Shown here: one piece after another, positions 40,508-52,187 of the stretch | Numbering within the stretch: the stretch's first letter is position 1 | How the letters are laid out: every line of letters starts with the position of its first letter | DNA from: Chytriomyces cf. hyalinus JEL632 | Lineage: Eukaryota > Chytridiomycota > Chytridiomycetes > Chytridiales > Chytriomycetaceae | Reading direction: 5' to 3' | DNA length: 64,000 nt | Assembly: GCA_025435555.1 (NCBI GenBank) | Contig: JAIWWG010000043.1 | Coordinates: forward strand, 1 to 64,000 | Notes under the pieces: generated by a model | Told to the model about the DNA's origin: nothing | Databases searched by the model: none | What the model saw: the letters and a program-made list of their open reading frames with translations, nothing else | Program-made: the position numbers and the translations under genes

Positions 40508-41754
40508 ATGAGCATCCATTCTATCCTGTCCAAGGCCCACCTCGTCGACAGCACCGGCTCCCACATCCCTGGCTCTAGTCTCAACCTGTCCGGCAAGGCG
40601 CTCGCCATCTTCTTTGACGGCGTAGCCTTTGACGACAGCACTGACGCATTCAACTGCGAAAGCGTTGCCCCACATGTCGCAAACGGACCGAGTTACATCG
40701 TATCCTCTGACCACGAACTCAAAAGCGACAGGACGCTTGATGGCAGCCACACTCGCCGTGCATGCCAAGAGTGCGTGGATGCCGGGCTTGCGGACTGGGC
40801 GAAACCATCATCCAATAACCATGGCGGCCGAATCGAACCCATTGACAGAGTCGCCGAATCTCATCTGGTATGCGACTCGCTTATCCGAGCGTGTGAGGCA
40901 TCTGCGGATTTGGTTGTTGTGATGGTCTCGTTTGCAGACACGGTCGACGAATTCGAACAGCATGCTGCAAGAGCGCCATGGTATACTGTTGATTTTGAGG
41001 ACCATGATACTGCGTTTGCGCTGCTCGATGTGTGTGGTGCGTTTGAAGGCGAGACTGAGGTGTATGTGTGGTCGGACTCGCAAGTATTAGTCAACAAGCA
41101 CGGCAATGCCACGTTTAAAAAGGTAATTCCTTTTGTTATTATCATTTCAGACATGTCTCAATATTCCAATTGAGTCCTTTGCTCACTCACTCTCACTCGC
41201 AGAACTCCCCACCTCCTTATCTCCCCCTTAAAGTCTCTGAGCTCAGCGAATCCAACATGTCCAACAATCATCATGTGAACGAGAAACCGGCCCTGATTCT
41301 CTTTTGCGAATCCGCAACACCGGAAGAAGCATCGAAATTTGAAGCCATGTTGAACCTAGTCGCAGAAACCGTGTTGGGCGCATATTCATCAGACCCGCCC
41401 ATCATCTTTTTCACCAGCAAACTCTTTTCCGAATCAAGCTTCAACCTACGAACTTGGGCCAATGTATCCATGAACCCCACTGCGCCTGATTTCCTGATCC
41501 TAGACTCAACACGCGGCAACAAGACATTCACTTCAAACGGGCTCGCTGTGACTATTGACAACTTGACTCAGTTTGTGAATGCGTTCCTGTCTGGAGCTTT
41601 GAATCGCGTGATTTGCGAGAGTCCCGTTCCTGGCGTTTTTGCGAACGTGAATTCAGATAAAATGTGGCGAAAGACTGTCACGATCACTACGATTAGGAAC
41701 GCGGATGGAAGTACGCAGAAATCTTCCAAAACTGTTTATAAACGTGTTTCTTGA
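40508..41754 (+). CDS. Nucleoredoxin-like protein without a CxxC site
   Basis: Exon 1 40508-41122, intron 41123-41202 (GTAATT..TCGCAG), exon 2 41203-41754; 388 residues. The N-terminus (MSIHSILSKAHLVDSTGSHI, then LSGKALAIFF) follows the nucleoredoxin pattern (..L.D..G..V....L.GK.V.LYF). VVVMVSFADTVDEFEQHAAR, APWYTVDFEDHDTAFALLDV match the family's SSD....F..YF...PW..LPF.D. The WCPPC loop is absent, replaced by FDGVAFDDSTDAFNC. The C-terminal half (PALILFCESATPEEASKFEA) matches the second thioredoxin-like domain. Likely redox-inactive; function unknown. Confidence 0.65.
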
Positions 41755-41901
41755 AAGTGAGACGCTTTTATTGTTTTTTATCTTTGCTTACCACCATATA
41801 TCCAATATATCCACATTCTTCACACGCGGAAGGTGTTTAGAAACAAATAAAGTCGAATGATACGCGTTTTACAGCGTAAAAATAATACACAACAGGAAAG
41901 T

Positions 41902-43252
41902 TTAAACCGGCTGATACCTCGGACTCGTTAAAAGATCTGCAGAAGTCTCCTGCAGCACCTCTTTCCGCATAAACACTCCCCCATTCCCAGCCTTCACCGG
42001 AAACATTCTCCTCAAACTTACACCCCACCCAAAATACCGCACCACAGCAGCATACCCAAACACATACAAAAACAACGCAACAAGATGTAACCCATGCGTC
42101 ACAACAAACACTCCCACAGGAATCGAAGCACTAAAGTCACCCCACTTTGTCACTAAATGCGTGCTCACAAGCCCTGCACCGACAAACAATGCAAGTATCG
42201 CTGATGTGCGGGGATAGTATCGTTCCAGCGTTTTCCATTTACTCCGCTCAGGCGACGATGGAAACACAAACACAGCCAACACACCCACACCCGCTGTAAC
42301 CGCAGCCGTCACTCCTAGCACCAATCCCACATCCACAGTACGAGTTTGAGCTTGCGTCACTCGCAACATGGTGAGCACAACAGCCCACCCCAACACAGCG
42401 CCCCACGTGAAATAACTCGCAATATTTATGTTGATGATCTCGTAGATTGGGAATGGAATGTGTAGAGTTGTGACAACCTCAACACTGACTGTGTCGAGCG
42501 TTTTTCGTAGCTCGGGGTTTTGCTGGACGGTTTCGGGTGTTGAAAAGACAATTAGGTGGGCATCGGGGTCCTGGGAGCGTTTGAATATCGGATCGAGTTC
42601 GTAGAATTGTGGGAAGTTAGGCCACACCTTTTTGTTTTGGTGTGTTGAGCAAATTGTTGAATTTGATGGGACACACACTCACAAACATCTTGATGCCCAC
42701 AAAGAAGCCGAGCCGCGCAGCCACAACCAGCGCCACGATCCATCCCGCAGGAAGTCTTACGTACAATGCCATGGGCACGAACCCGCATGCATAGTATATG
42801 AAATGAACGGCATGCGATGTGGCCATATGGATCCCATTGTTGCAAAAAGCGCACATGAACAACAACGATGCAAACGACAAATAAACAGCGATAATCCAGT
42901 CCCATCCAGCAAACCCGGGAAAGTTAGAAGTCCCGATACTGGGCAACAGGGTATTGCATGTAAGCACAGCAACAAGTCCGTAGGCAGCAGCAAATGCCCA
43001 ACTGTTGAGAAGCACAGTGATGAGCGGGATCGTTCCAAAATCATAGAGACTGTTGCCGACTGCGACGACGGCGGAGGGTCGCTGCGAGGATTCCAGACGC
43101 TCTGCCTCGGCTTCTTCCACGGAGATGGTGCCGTTGCGGTCCGTGTCGACAGCTGAGCGCACGACGATGGCAAAGATTGTGCTGATGACAGCGTCGAGAA
43201 AGACGACAACGAAGGCGACGCCCCAATCGGTTTGTATGAGCTTCATTTTCAA
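41902..43252 (-). CDS. Multipass membrane protein with an EF-hand loop
   Basis: Exon 1 43252-42683, intron 42682-42628 (GTGAGT..AAAAAG), exon 2 42627-41902; 431 residues, joined in frame at GIKMF|VWPNF. A first membrane helix (WGVAFVVVFLDAVISTIFAI) is followed by DTDRNGTISVEE, a canonical calcium-binding EF-hand loop, then about eight more hydrophobic segments (for example FAAAYGLVAVLTCN, WIVALVVAARLGFFVGI, VDVGLVLGVTAAVTAGVGVL, HLVALFLYVFGYAAVV). I do not recognise the family. It may sense calcium on one face of an internal membrane; that is inference. Confidence 0.75.
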
Positions 43253-43316
43253 ATTTAAAATTTGTGAGTTTTGGGGTTTGTCAAATCATCAAAACAAAAC
43301 GTGTTAACTTTTTGGA

Positions 43317-46300
43317 ATGCATGAAATTACTGCCTACGCCATTGGGAAGTGCATCGGTGCGGGCCAGTTTGGGAAGGTAGAATACAGATGTTACGCATCA
43401 CCCAAAGAGACAACGCGTTAACAACACACACATATAGGTCTTCCAATCCACCCACATCCCCACAAACACCCAAGTCGCCCTAAAACTCATCAACCTAGCC
43501 GGCCGCTCCAAACAAGACCTCAAAGCCTTGCGCGATGAAATCAAATGCCACCGACGTTTAATCCATCCAAACATTGTACGCTGCTTGGACAGCTTCATTA
43601 CTCGCGAACCGAACGAGGAAGTTGCGGTGATTACTGAATTATGTTCACATGGGGATTTGATGGATGCGCTTAAGCTTGTTGGGAAGTTTGAAGAAGATCG
43701 CGTGCGTGTTTTTGCGCGCGATTTGGCTGCCGGGTTGGAGTTTTTGCATGTTAAACAGAACATGATTCATAGGGATTTGAAACTGCAGGTTTTTTGATGA
43801 TGTGTAGATGTCGCTGTCTATGCTATTTTATTTATTCATCTCTTTTTTAATTCGTGGAACAGAATATCTTGATTTCGTCAACGGGAGTTCTCAAGATTTG
43901 CGATTTCGGATTCTCGCATCTGTTTGAACAGTCCTGCAACCTGGCACTCACCTCCGTAAAAGGTACACCCATCTACATGGCACCCGAACTGATTCAGGAG
44001 ACGCCGTATTCGCGGCTAGTCGACATCTGGGCTCTCGGCGTGATTATATATGAGGTATTGTCTCCTCAACAAAGCACCCAAAACAAATTCTTGAAACCTC
44101 TAAACGATTTCTTGTTGTAGTTGGCTACCGGACTGCCTCCCTTTTACACGACAAACATTTTCAAACTCATTGAAATGATTTTACACGCGCAAGTCTCATA
44201 TCCAGAAACCATGTCCGAGTTGCTTCGATCGCTGTTACATGGACTGTTGCAGAAAATACCTGATTCTCGGTTAAACTGGCCAAAGTTGGCTCATCATCCG
44301 TTTCTGATCGAAGAAATTGTGCAACCGGGTGAAATGGATCCACAAGATGTTGTTAAGGGGTTGAAAAAGGATCGACCGACTACAACAGATTCAGGTGTTG
44401 ACATGTCGAGCGCCAAAACCCGAAACCCATCAAAAAATCAGGAATGGAGTGAAATTGATGGATTGGAAGTTGTTGATTCAAATGCCTTGAATGCAGTGAA
44501 GGAAAACAACAAAGTGATTGATTATGAACTTGGAAGCGTACAATGGAAGGAACTTCTGCTTGAAACAGCCACGCATGCGGGGTTATCCAGCATTTTGACA
44601 AGCACTTTCAAGAGCTCGAACGTGTTCAAATCACTCATTAGTTTTCCGACCGTGTTTGACGCTGATTCTTTTCAACAAACGTTCCCCGACTTGAAAGACG
44701 CGTTAATTGTCGTTCAGCGACTGTTTGTCATGATTGGCACGCGAAACCCTCCTGCGCCCGACCTTAACATCGCTGATCAGATTCGAATCACGTCCCGCTG
44801 GCTGTGCAGTCTCACACACGGGCTTCTACAATTGGACAGTGCTGCACCGCAAGATATGAATGTCTCGTATGCCCTCGAACTCACGCTACAACTGCTTTGC
44901 GACGTTATTCAAACCCACGTGAACCTATCCTCAAAATCATCAGAAATTCAAAGCGCAGCAACAAATCTCGCACAACTCTTGATTCAAATGTATCTCCCCA
45001 TCCTACCACGTATCCTATACACGTCCATCAACACATCACAAGTGTCAGATTCACTACAATCTTCCGCGACAGAGCAACAGGATGAAAAATGGATACCCGT
45101 GCTTATCCCAGCAATCAACGCTGCGCGACATTTATTCCACCTGTTTCACGTGATTCCGAAATTGGACGCAACGTTGGCAAATTTATACAGCGATGTGGTG
45201 GAGCTTGGCGTTTTGTACAGTTTGGCGGATTTTGTGCATGAATTTTTTGTGGATGGGTCCAAAACGCGGTTGAATGCTGTTGCGGCAGTGTTGTGGGCTT
45301 TGGGGGTACTTGTTTCTCCAAATGTTGCGTCTGTGGTTCAAATTTGTTTGATGGATGGTGGACGGTTAGTTTTGGGGTCATGGGGCAGGGTGTTGCGGGA
45401 GACGGAAAAAGCGTTGCTTTTGAATTCTGAATGTATGCTGAATGTGGCGGTTGAATTGCTGGGTTCGTCGATGAAAAAGAGGAATGATTCTGGAATCATT
45501 TCGACGGCCGTTTTGAACTTGCTCGCCACCATTGAAAAATCGTCTCAAGTGTTCGCGAATCGCCTGTGTCAGACTGGCGGCCTTGTTTCGGCCGCGTATA
45601 CTATTGTTTCACGCAACTCTGACAAAGCGCGGCTTGTGCTTGCCAGTCTTGAGTGTTTGAATTTTCTGCCGCTTTCGAAACTGAATCTCGCGGAGCATGT
45701 ACCAATGGTTTTACAAGTCCTTCAATGTTGTGTGCAGGAAGACGTTCAAGGAGCTGAGCAAGTTGCTGTGATTTCTGCTCTTATGCACTTGCTGGTGTCT
45801 GCGACGCCTGCAAACAAGCTGGGAGTGTTGGAAGAATACTTTGTGCGGATATTGAACCTGGGTCTTTTTGAAGCCATCCAGCAAAATTTAGACGAAAGCA
45901 ATGGTTCGAATCCAACCAACCTTCTTCAAGTTGAACATCATTTGATGGCAGCTGTGATTGCTTTTCTGGCCGCGGGTCTGACGCGTTTCGCAACTGTGGT
46001 TCTTCAAGCCTGTATCGTCAACACAGATGCGATGCTTGCATTGCTTCAGCGTCCTTCACTTTTACAGTCATTACCCTGTGCGAGGGCGAAGGCACGTGTT
46101 ATTGGACTCCTTTGTGACGCAAAGCTGCACCACTTTATCCGCACAGCACCGACAACTGCTCTGTCATCGCAGATCAAACTCACAATTACTGCAAAAGATC
46201 CAGACGCACTCGATGTGCGAAGATCTATCATTGAAACCATCGTCACGGTCGCGATTCATGAAATCCATCTATGCAGTGACGAATACAGCAACCTACAAAT

Positions 46301-46709
46301 GACGCCAATCCTGCACACAGTCTCAGATTCCATCTCCATCGTCTCTTCAGAAACAGTTTCTTTGATCCTCCCGTTTCTATCAGGATTTGTTCTGCAAGGG
46401 TACGCTACGGGGAATGTGGATGTAAGCAACGGGATTTTGTGTCGGCTCTTTCAACAAACGCGGCAGTTGGGTCCGTACTTTTGGATTCATTTGATGCGCA
46501 CTGCAAATTGCAATGAAGCAAAAGAGAGTGCTTTGGTGCTGATGGGTGCGTTGGTTGACGGTGTTGGGCGTCGGAAAGATACTGTGCTTGTGTTGGAGTC
46601 AGTGGACGGTGGGGTGCAAGAGTGTTTAAAAAACGCGACTGGCTCTGTGCGGGAAAAAGTGGGGAAACTTGTACAGAAACTCGCACTATGTCGTAAGCAG
46701 TTTACGTGA
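43317..46709 (+). CDS. Fused/STK36-like serine/threonine kinase with long helical tail
   Basis: Exons 43317-43376, 43438-43788, 43863-44054 and 44121-46709; all joins are in frame, giving 1063 residues. The kinase domain (about 1-260) has IGAGQFGKV, VALKLINL (Lys), IHRDLKLQN (catalytic Asp), ICDFGFSH (DFG) and GTPIYMAPEL; FYTTNIFKLIEMIL matches the Fused-specific FYATSIFQL pattern. About 800 residues of Leu/Ala-rich helical sequence follow, as in STK36's armadillo-like tail. The family acts in cilia and, in animals, in Hedgehog signalling. Presence here suggests flagellated zoospores (inference). Confidence 0.85.
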
Positions 46710-46810
46710 AACTGCGACCCTGAAAGCATGCATATAAGTAACGTGGAAATAAATACTCAGACTTTATTTAAATGAATATTTACGTAAAAAAAAGCACTCA
46801 AATTTATTGC

Positions 46811-47499
46811 ATGTCATCCAACAATCGCAACCGATACAACAATGGGGGCGCAGGGAGCAGCAGCAGTAACAGCAACAACAACAACATGATGGATGACCAG
46901 GCAGCCTCACTTCTCGAGTCGCAGAATGACGAGTCTGTGAATGCGTTACATGCAAAGATTCGGGCCATCAAAGGGGTTCGTCCATGTCGGCATCCCCTCT
47001 CTTTTCGATTCTACTTCCTTTGGGTGCGTGTAGAGCTTTGGAAGCATTTCGAATTCACTGCGGAGAGGAATCTGGACGAACTTCGAATCGGTGCATCGCC
47101 ACCCACTTTCGAAATTCTCATTCAATATTATGCGGACGAAAGCGACTCGCTCCAACTATACCGCTACTATATTAAATTGCGTGCGGCACAAAGCTGACGC
47201 CCTAACACGGTCTTTGTTTTGCACAGATATCCATCGATCTACACGACAACGTGAACGATCAAAACAGGTCTATTCCACACACTCCCAATACATCAATAGT
47301 CTAACTCGCAGCAAAAACCAGATTCCTTGAAGACATGTCGCACTCATTTAACCAGGTCGGGGATGGCCTCAAAACTTCAGCGAAACGAATGCAAACGATG
47401 CTCAAGACACCACATGGCCAGCAGACTTGTACAATGGCAGTGTTAGTTGTAGTATTGTTGTTGAGTGTGTGGGCGCTGTGGGCAAAGTGGTCGAAATAA
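46811..47499 (+). CDS. BET1: BET1-like SNARE
   Basis: Exons 46811-46975, 47227-47267 and 47322-47499; in frame, 127 residues. MSSNNRNRYNNGGAGSSSSN is followed by LHAKIRAIKGISIDLHDNV, NDQNRFLEDMSHSFNQVGDG (SNARE heptads with the central Gln) and a C-terminal anchor (MAVLVVVLLLSVWALWAKW). BET1 acts with SED5, BOS1 and SEC22 in ER-to-Golgi vesicle fusion. The stop TAA sits inside an AATAAA (47495-47500). An in-frame ATG at 46772 would add 13 residues; the later one fits the family. Confidence 0.88.
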
Positions 47500-47654
47500 A
47501 AAACTTTTATTTATAAATATGCATCGATGGCACACACTACTGTTCGCTCTTGCAGTCTTTTTTGGCATTCGCAATTCAGGTAAATTCAGGTAAATTCAAG
47601 ATAATAATGGGGTCATCATTGGAGTGTACAGACCGTCCAAAGTGATGGAGTATT

Positions 47655-48564
47655 TCATACGAGAAGAAGGCTGGTGTGAACTTGGGCAAGAACAGAAACG
47701 CCAGCATGCATTCCCGTCAAAGACGTGTATGAGGGTAAACTGGCAGAGACATGCTGCGGCTGAATCGTCCGGTATGATTCCAAAATTGAAGAGAGCACAG
47801 AAACGGTGCACAAGAGATCTGGAACGCTTGCACTGGCATTGAATTCGATGGCAGACAGAAACTTGAAAAAATATTGCCGCAAAATGTTAAAAAAAAACGC
47901 AAGGGGAAGATGACACGCGAATGTTGCAAACCCAAGGAAAGTAAAAACAAACCTCAAGCTCCATACGTGCCAATTGCCCGGACGTGATGTGGACTGCGCC
48001 ACATACCTTGGCCCACTCATGGGTCCTCACAAGGGACACGTCCTCAAGCACTTTATGCGCCAGAAGCAGGGACACTGTAAAAACTCGAAACTCGAACCCC
48101 TCGCACGACACTTGCAAGTCCGATGAAACAAAACGCGACGCCCATCGCCGGGAAAATAAAACTGCAGCAGCCAGCGACAAGGCCGTTCGTTCGTTGGAAT
48201 GGTTTGTGGCGGTAAAAGTGGCGTTGAGAAGGCGTTTTGCAAAGAGACTGAAGGTGCGCACGTGAGGATCTGGGAAACATAGGATTTCTTGGAATGCAAC
48301 TGTTGCAGCGAGTGCGAGGCCGTCGATTGCTGTGGGGTTGAGTGGGTGGTGGCGGAGTGGGTGGACAGTCCGTGGCTTGGTCTCGATGGGTGACGCCGTG
48401 CCCTGCCTGGACTGCTGCTGCTGCTGCTGCTGCTGCTGCTTCTCTGAATGAATGGGGTATGCTGAGGGGTATGGCGAGGCAACGGCGACGGACATTGGCT
48501 GCTGAGACTGAGCCGGATTTTGTTGTTTTTTTTCAATTACTTTTTGTAAATCTGTGACACGCAA
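47655..48564 (-). CDS. PCL/PHO80-like cyclin with a polyglutamine tract
   Basis: Exon 1 48564-47953, intron 47952-47862 (GTTTGT..TCAAG), exon 2 47861-47655; 272 residues. A Gln run encoded by CAG codons (48411-48440) lies near residue 45. The cyclin box reads FEFRVFTVSLLLAHKVLEDV, HEWAKVCGAV, LARMELE and, across the splice, FLSAIEFN, the usual order for PHO80/PCL-type cyclins (..AHKFL.D....W..I.G....R.E..FL..L.F). Such cyclins activate a Pho85-class CDK. The partner is not in the window. Confidence 0.75.
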
Positions 48565-48698
48565 AATTTTAATTTCGGGTGATTTTCGGATATTCTCACG
48601 CGTTTATCTTTTGTCTCTATTTATCTTTGTCTCCATTTACCCTTCGTCCCTATTTACCTTCATTACTTTTTATCGAATTGCGAGACTTTCTGCTCGCA

Positions 48699-51600
48699 TC
48701 AAACACGCCAGTAGAGCGAGTTAGAGTCGCTCAGCTCCTTGTCGAAAGGATCCACAAACTCGAGCGTGTCTGCCGAGCGTTGTGCGTCCTTTGACGATTG
48801 GTACACACGGCGAAACCACCACGCCAGCGCAATAAGGACAACAACCGCCGCAGTCGCTCCCACCGCCACTCTGGCGTCCACCCCACCTTGTTCCAAACAG
48901 TCCTGCTGGTTCACCAGGTTTGAACCGGACAGGCAGTTGTGGTCGAACCTTTGATTTTCAAAATATTCAGAATCAGAGTTCGAATCAACCCAGGTAACAA
49001 AAATACAAAACCCGAATCCGCTCAGTCCTTGTGGGATCGAACCCGTGAAATGGTTGTGCTCGAAATTGAATTCACTGAGTTGCGTCATATTTACAAAGGC
49101 CGTTGGAATGTTGCCGCTGAGCTGATTATTCTGGCTTTGAAGAAAAGAATTGAGCTTTTCTGGTAAAGAATTACATCAATAAAACCATACAAAAAAGCGC
49201 GTTCCAGCCGCTCCAAGTATTTTACACTCTCAGGAAGAGGGCCGACCAGTTTGTTGAAACTCAAGTCAATCTGCTTCAAGTTGACGGCAGCCCCCAACTT
49301 GCTTGATATAGTTGACTCCAGCAGGTTATGGTTCAGGTTTCTAAATCGAGAGACAGGTGTAAGATATTCGACATGCACGTACAGTTATAAGAATTTCAAT
49401 TCCTTACATGCTTTGAAGCTGGCTCAGCGTAAATATGTTGTCGGGGAGGGCACCCATAAGTCCGCTGGACCCAAAGTTTATCCTAGTTACGAATCCGAAG
49501 TCATCACACCCCAACAGCACCGAGTTCCACTGACAGCATTGTATGGGCGGAATGCGAAGGAAATATCCCATCTGCTGCATTGCGCTGCTGACAATTTCGC
49601 AATCGTTGTTGAAGCTGGGCCGAGAAATGGAGTTTTTCGCCAGCGTGCATGATAAATCTTGGTTTGATTCGGATGAGAAGCAATTGAGTTCAAAGTTGCT
49701 ATTTTTAAAATGTTGGTTGATATCGAGCAATGTTGAAAGAACAAGATGGAAGAAATTCACCGCTTTGGAATAGTTTTCAGACCCTCGGGAACACTTCCAG
49801 TCAGCTGATTACTTTGAAGAAATCTTTGCACAAAGTTCCAAATCTGTGAATATTTTTCGCAAACATTTTTGACGGACATTCTTACAGTGTCGTCAGATTT
49901 CGAAGATTCTCCAATTCATTCGGCAGAGTATTTGTCAACCGGTTGTTGGACAGGTCACTGCCCGACAAAAGCGCGTTTTTAGCCAATTTGATGACACCAC
50001 AATACCGATGATCTTACAGCTTCGTCAGTGCCTTCAGATTCCCGTACGACGCTGGAATACTTCCAGAAAAGTGATTCCTGCTTAAATCAAGGCTAATCAA
50101 GTGAGTCAAATTTCCCAGAGAAGCAGGCAATTCCCCCGTGAGACTCGTTCGAACAGTTCTAACAAATTTCAACTTAATTTGACTTTTGCAGCATGGTAAT
50201 AAACTAAAGATATGCTCACATGGCCACGACATTTCCATCCGCGTCACACTGAAGGAACACTGGGTTTCCGATGGATGATGGGCCAGAGCAGCAGATTGCA
50301 AGATTTGGAGTAAACGCCGCCTTCAAAATCGCGCAGTCGCGTGTATCTGGCTGCACGGGCATCGAAACTGCTTGTGGCCTGCCGCTTCTTCCCATACTTT
50401 CGTTATCGAGTAAAATTAGCTTTTATTCTAAAGATTTACGTTGTTTGAAAGACAGGTTTAGTTTTCAATAATCGCGTGGCTCGGAATTCAACAACAAATC
50501 ATGCAGCGATCCTTGATTCTTGTAATAATACTCGCTTCGCCTCACTTCACAAGAATTCAATCGAATTGATCAGGTTGATTTGTTCCCGTCATGCAGTTGT
50601 GATTGAAGCTGGGAGAGAGAGTGTGTTTGAAATGAGAAACAGTAAGAGAAAGATCAAAGGAAGAAAAGTCGAACCCTTTTTCGAAATACTTGAGTGACGG
50701 AGGCAACGCGCCTCCCAAGTAATTGCATGTGCAGTCACTGTGGCAGAAAGATAAAACGCGGTCAAATTCGTGAATTTCGAAAATTGGCCGTTTAAAACAG
50801 TTACATGTCAACCAACTGGTTCAAGGACGCAAGTTCCACAGGGATCGATCCCGTGAGCAAGTTTTTGTCCCTTTGATTTCAAAAAGTGCGTCAATAGGAT
50901 TCAGAAACACGCGGACGAAAAAACACTCACAAATACAATTCCGTCAGTCGCGACAACTGGCCCAGCCCAGACGGAATGCATCCTTCCAGTTGATTGCCAC
51001 TCTAATCGAGAGAAAGAAGGTTGCTCAAAAACTTGAAAGATTCTGGAATTGGCCCCGAAATCTCATTTCCATTCAACGCGCTAAATCATCAACACGCTCA
51101 AAGAAAACAAAACAGAGGCCGCGCACATACATTCTAGTCAACATGGGAAGATTTTCAACCGCCTCTGCACGTAACCCAGAATTTCGAATCGTCAAACTCG
51201 TCACGAATGATGGACAAGCAGAGATGAATTTACCGAAAAACGAATTGTTTGCAAAGAGTCAGGGATGCTGCCAGAGAGTTTTTCAAATGCGCGTTCAGCG
51301 AGTTTCGCAGCTTTCGACACTTTCGAATACTCACACAAAAAATTCGACAATTCCGATTTAACTGTGCCAGTCAGATTATTCGAACTCAAAACTCTTGTGT
51401 GCGAACGATTAATCATACAAACCGAAATTGCAGAATGCGTTAACCAACTACTCACAATCGCTGAAGAGTTCTGTTGGTATGGCTCCTTGAAACGCGTTTC
51501 GGCTCATATCTCTGATTGCTCATGGTTAATACGAAAGAAATCTGAGTCTGTCATAAAGGGTTTTGATAGTTACAAGTTTGCCAGGTGGTTCAATCCTTGC

Positions 51601-51850
51601 AGGCTCTCCAGCAGACTTGCGGCGTATCCTGTGTTTAAGGTTCTTTTGGTTCCCACTTCAGACTTCGAAACGGAGCGGCAGAAATAGCAAGCTTGTTTTA
51701 CAAAGACGTGACTCGGCTGTCGTTGTCGCAGAGGACATTGACAAACTGCAGCTTGGAAGTGCAGCAGTCTCTTTGAACGTAGTGGTTGGGGAACACGGTT
51801 TGTTTTTTGGCGCATATTCAAGCAATAACACAATCTGCTTTTTGCACCCA
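48699..51850 (-). CDS. Leucine-rich-repeat receptor-like gene cluster (exon structure unresolved)
   Basis: Many small exons, roughly one LRR each, of the plant-type consensus: SLTGELPASLGNLTHLISLD, LSRNHFSGSIPASYGNLKAL, LSSNNLTGTV, LPESVKYLERLE, FEHNHFTGSIPQGL. The gene at the left end (48699 to about 49720) has an LRR cap (DCEIVSSAMQQ..CCQWNSVLLGCDD), repeats, one membrane helix (VGATAAVVVLIALAWWF) and a tail of about 40 residues without kinase. A second cap (DCAILKAAFT..CCSGPSS..CDADG) near 50230-50340, and further repeats to 51850, suggest two or three tandem genes. Likely cell-surface proteins; ligands unknown. Confidence 0.65.
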
Positions 51851-52187
51851 TGATATTCAGACTGTGGTGGTCGTTTCAGAGTTTTGAGGTTTAACCTTGC
51901 CTTTTTACGCTTTTGGTGAAACGAGATTTTTCCCACTTGGAATCCAGTGTCTCTTCAAGCGGCATCCTTCCCCCAGAGCATCTCAAACAGCGCCCAGCAA
52001 GTTGACGAGCGCTGTTAGACCTTCCCTGAATACAAGCAGCCAGAGAAGCATTGGATCGCACTGAATTCACCTTGGGAGAGGCGAAAACGAATAGTCACAT
52101 CACAACTCCGACCCCCTTCCTCAGCAACCACCAAACCGCCCTTCGAACTCAACCCCGCTGATTTCAATCACCCAGACATCTCTTGCA
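51851..52187. other. Region between the LRR cluster and the casein kinase
   Basis: No gene recognised. Divergent promoters probably lie here. C-rich stretches near 52110-52160 precede the kinase ATG at 52188. Confidence 0.4.

Noticed and set aside
45895-45920. GGTTCGAATCC resembling a tRNA T-loop
   Set aside because: It lies in the coding frame of the Fused-like kinase, with no acceptor stem or anticodon arm around it.
48342-48557. Ala-run frame on the plus strand
   Set aside because: Antisense shadow of the CAG tract that encodes polyglutamine in the cyclin.
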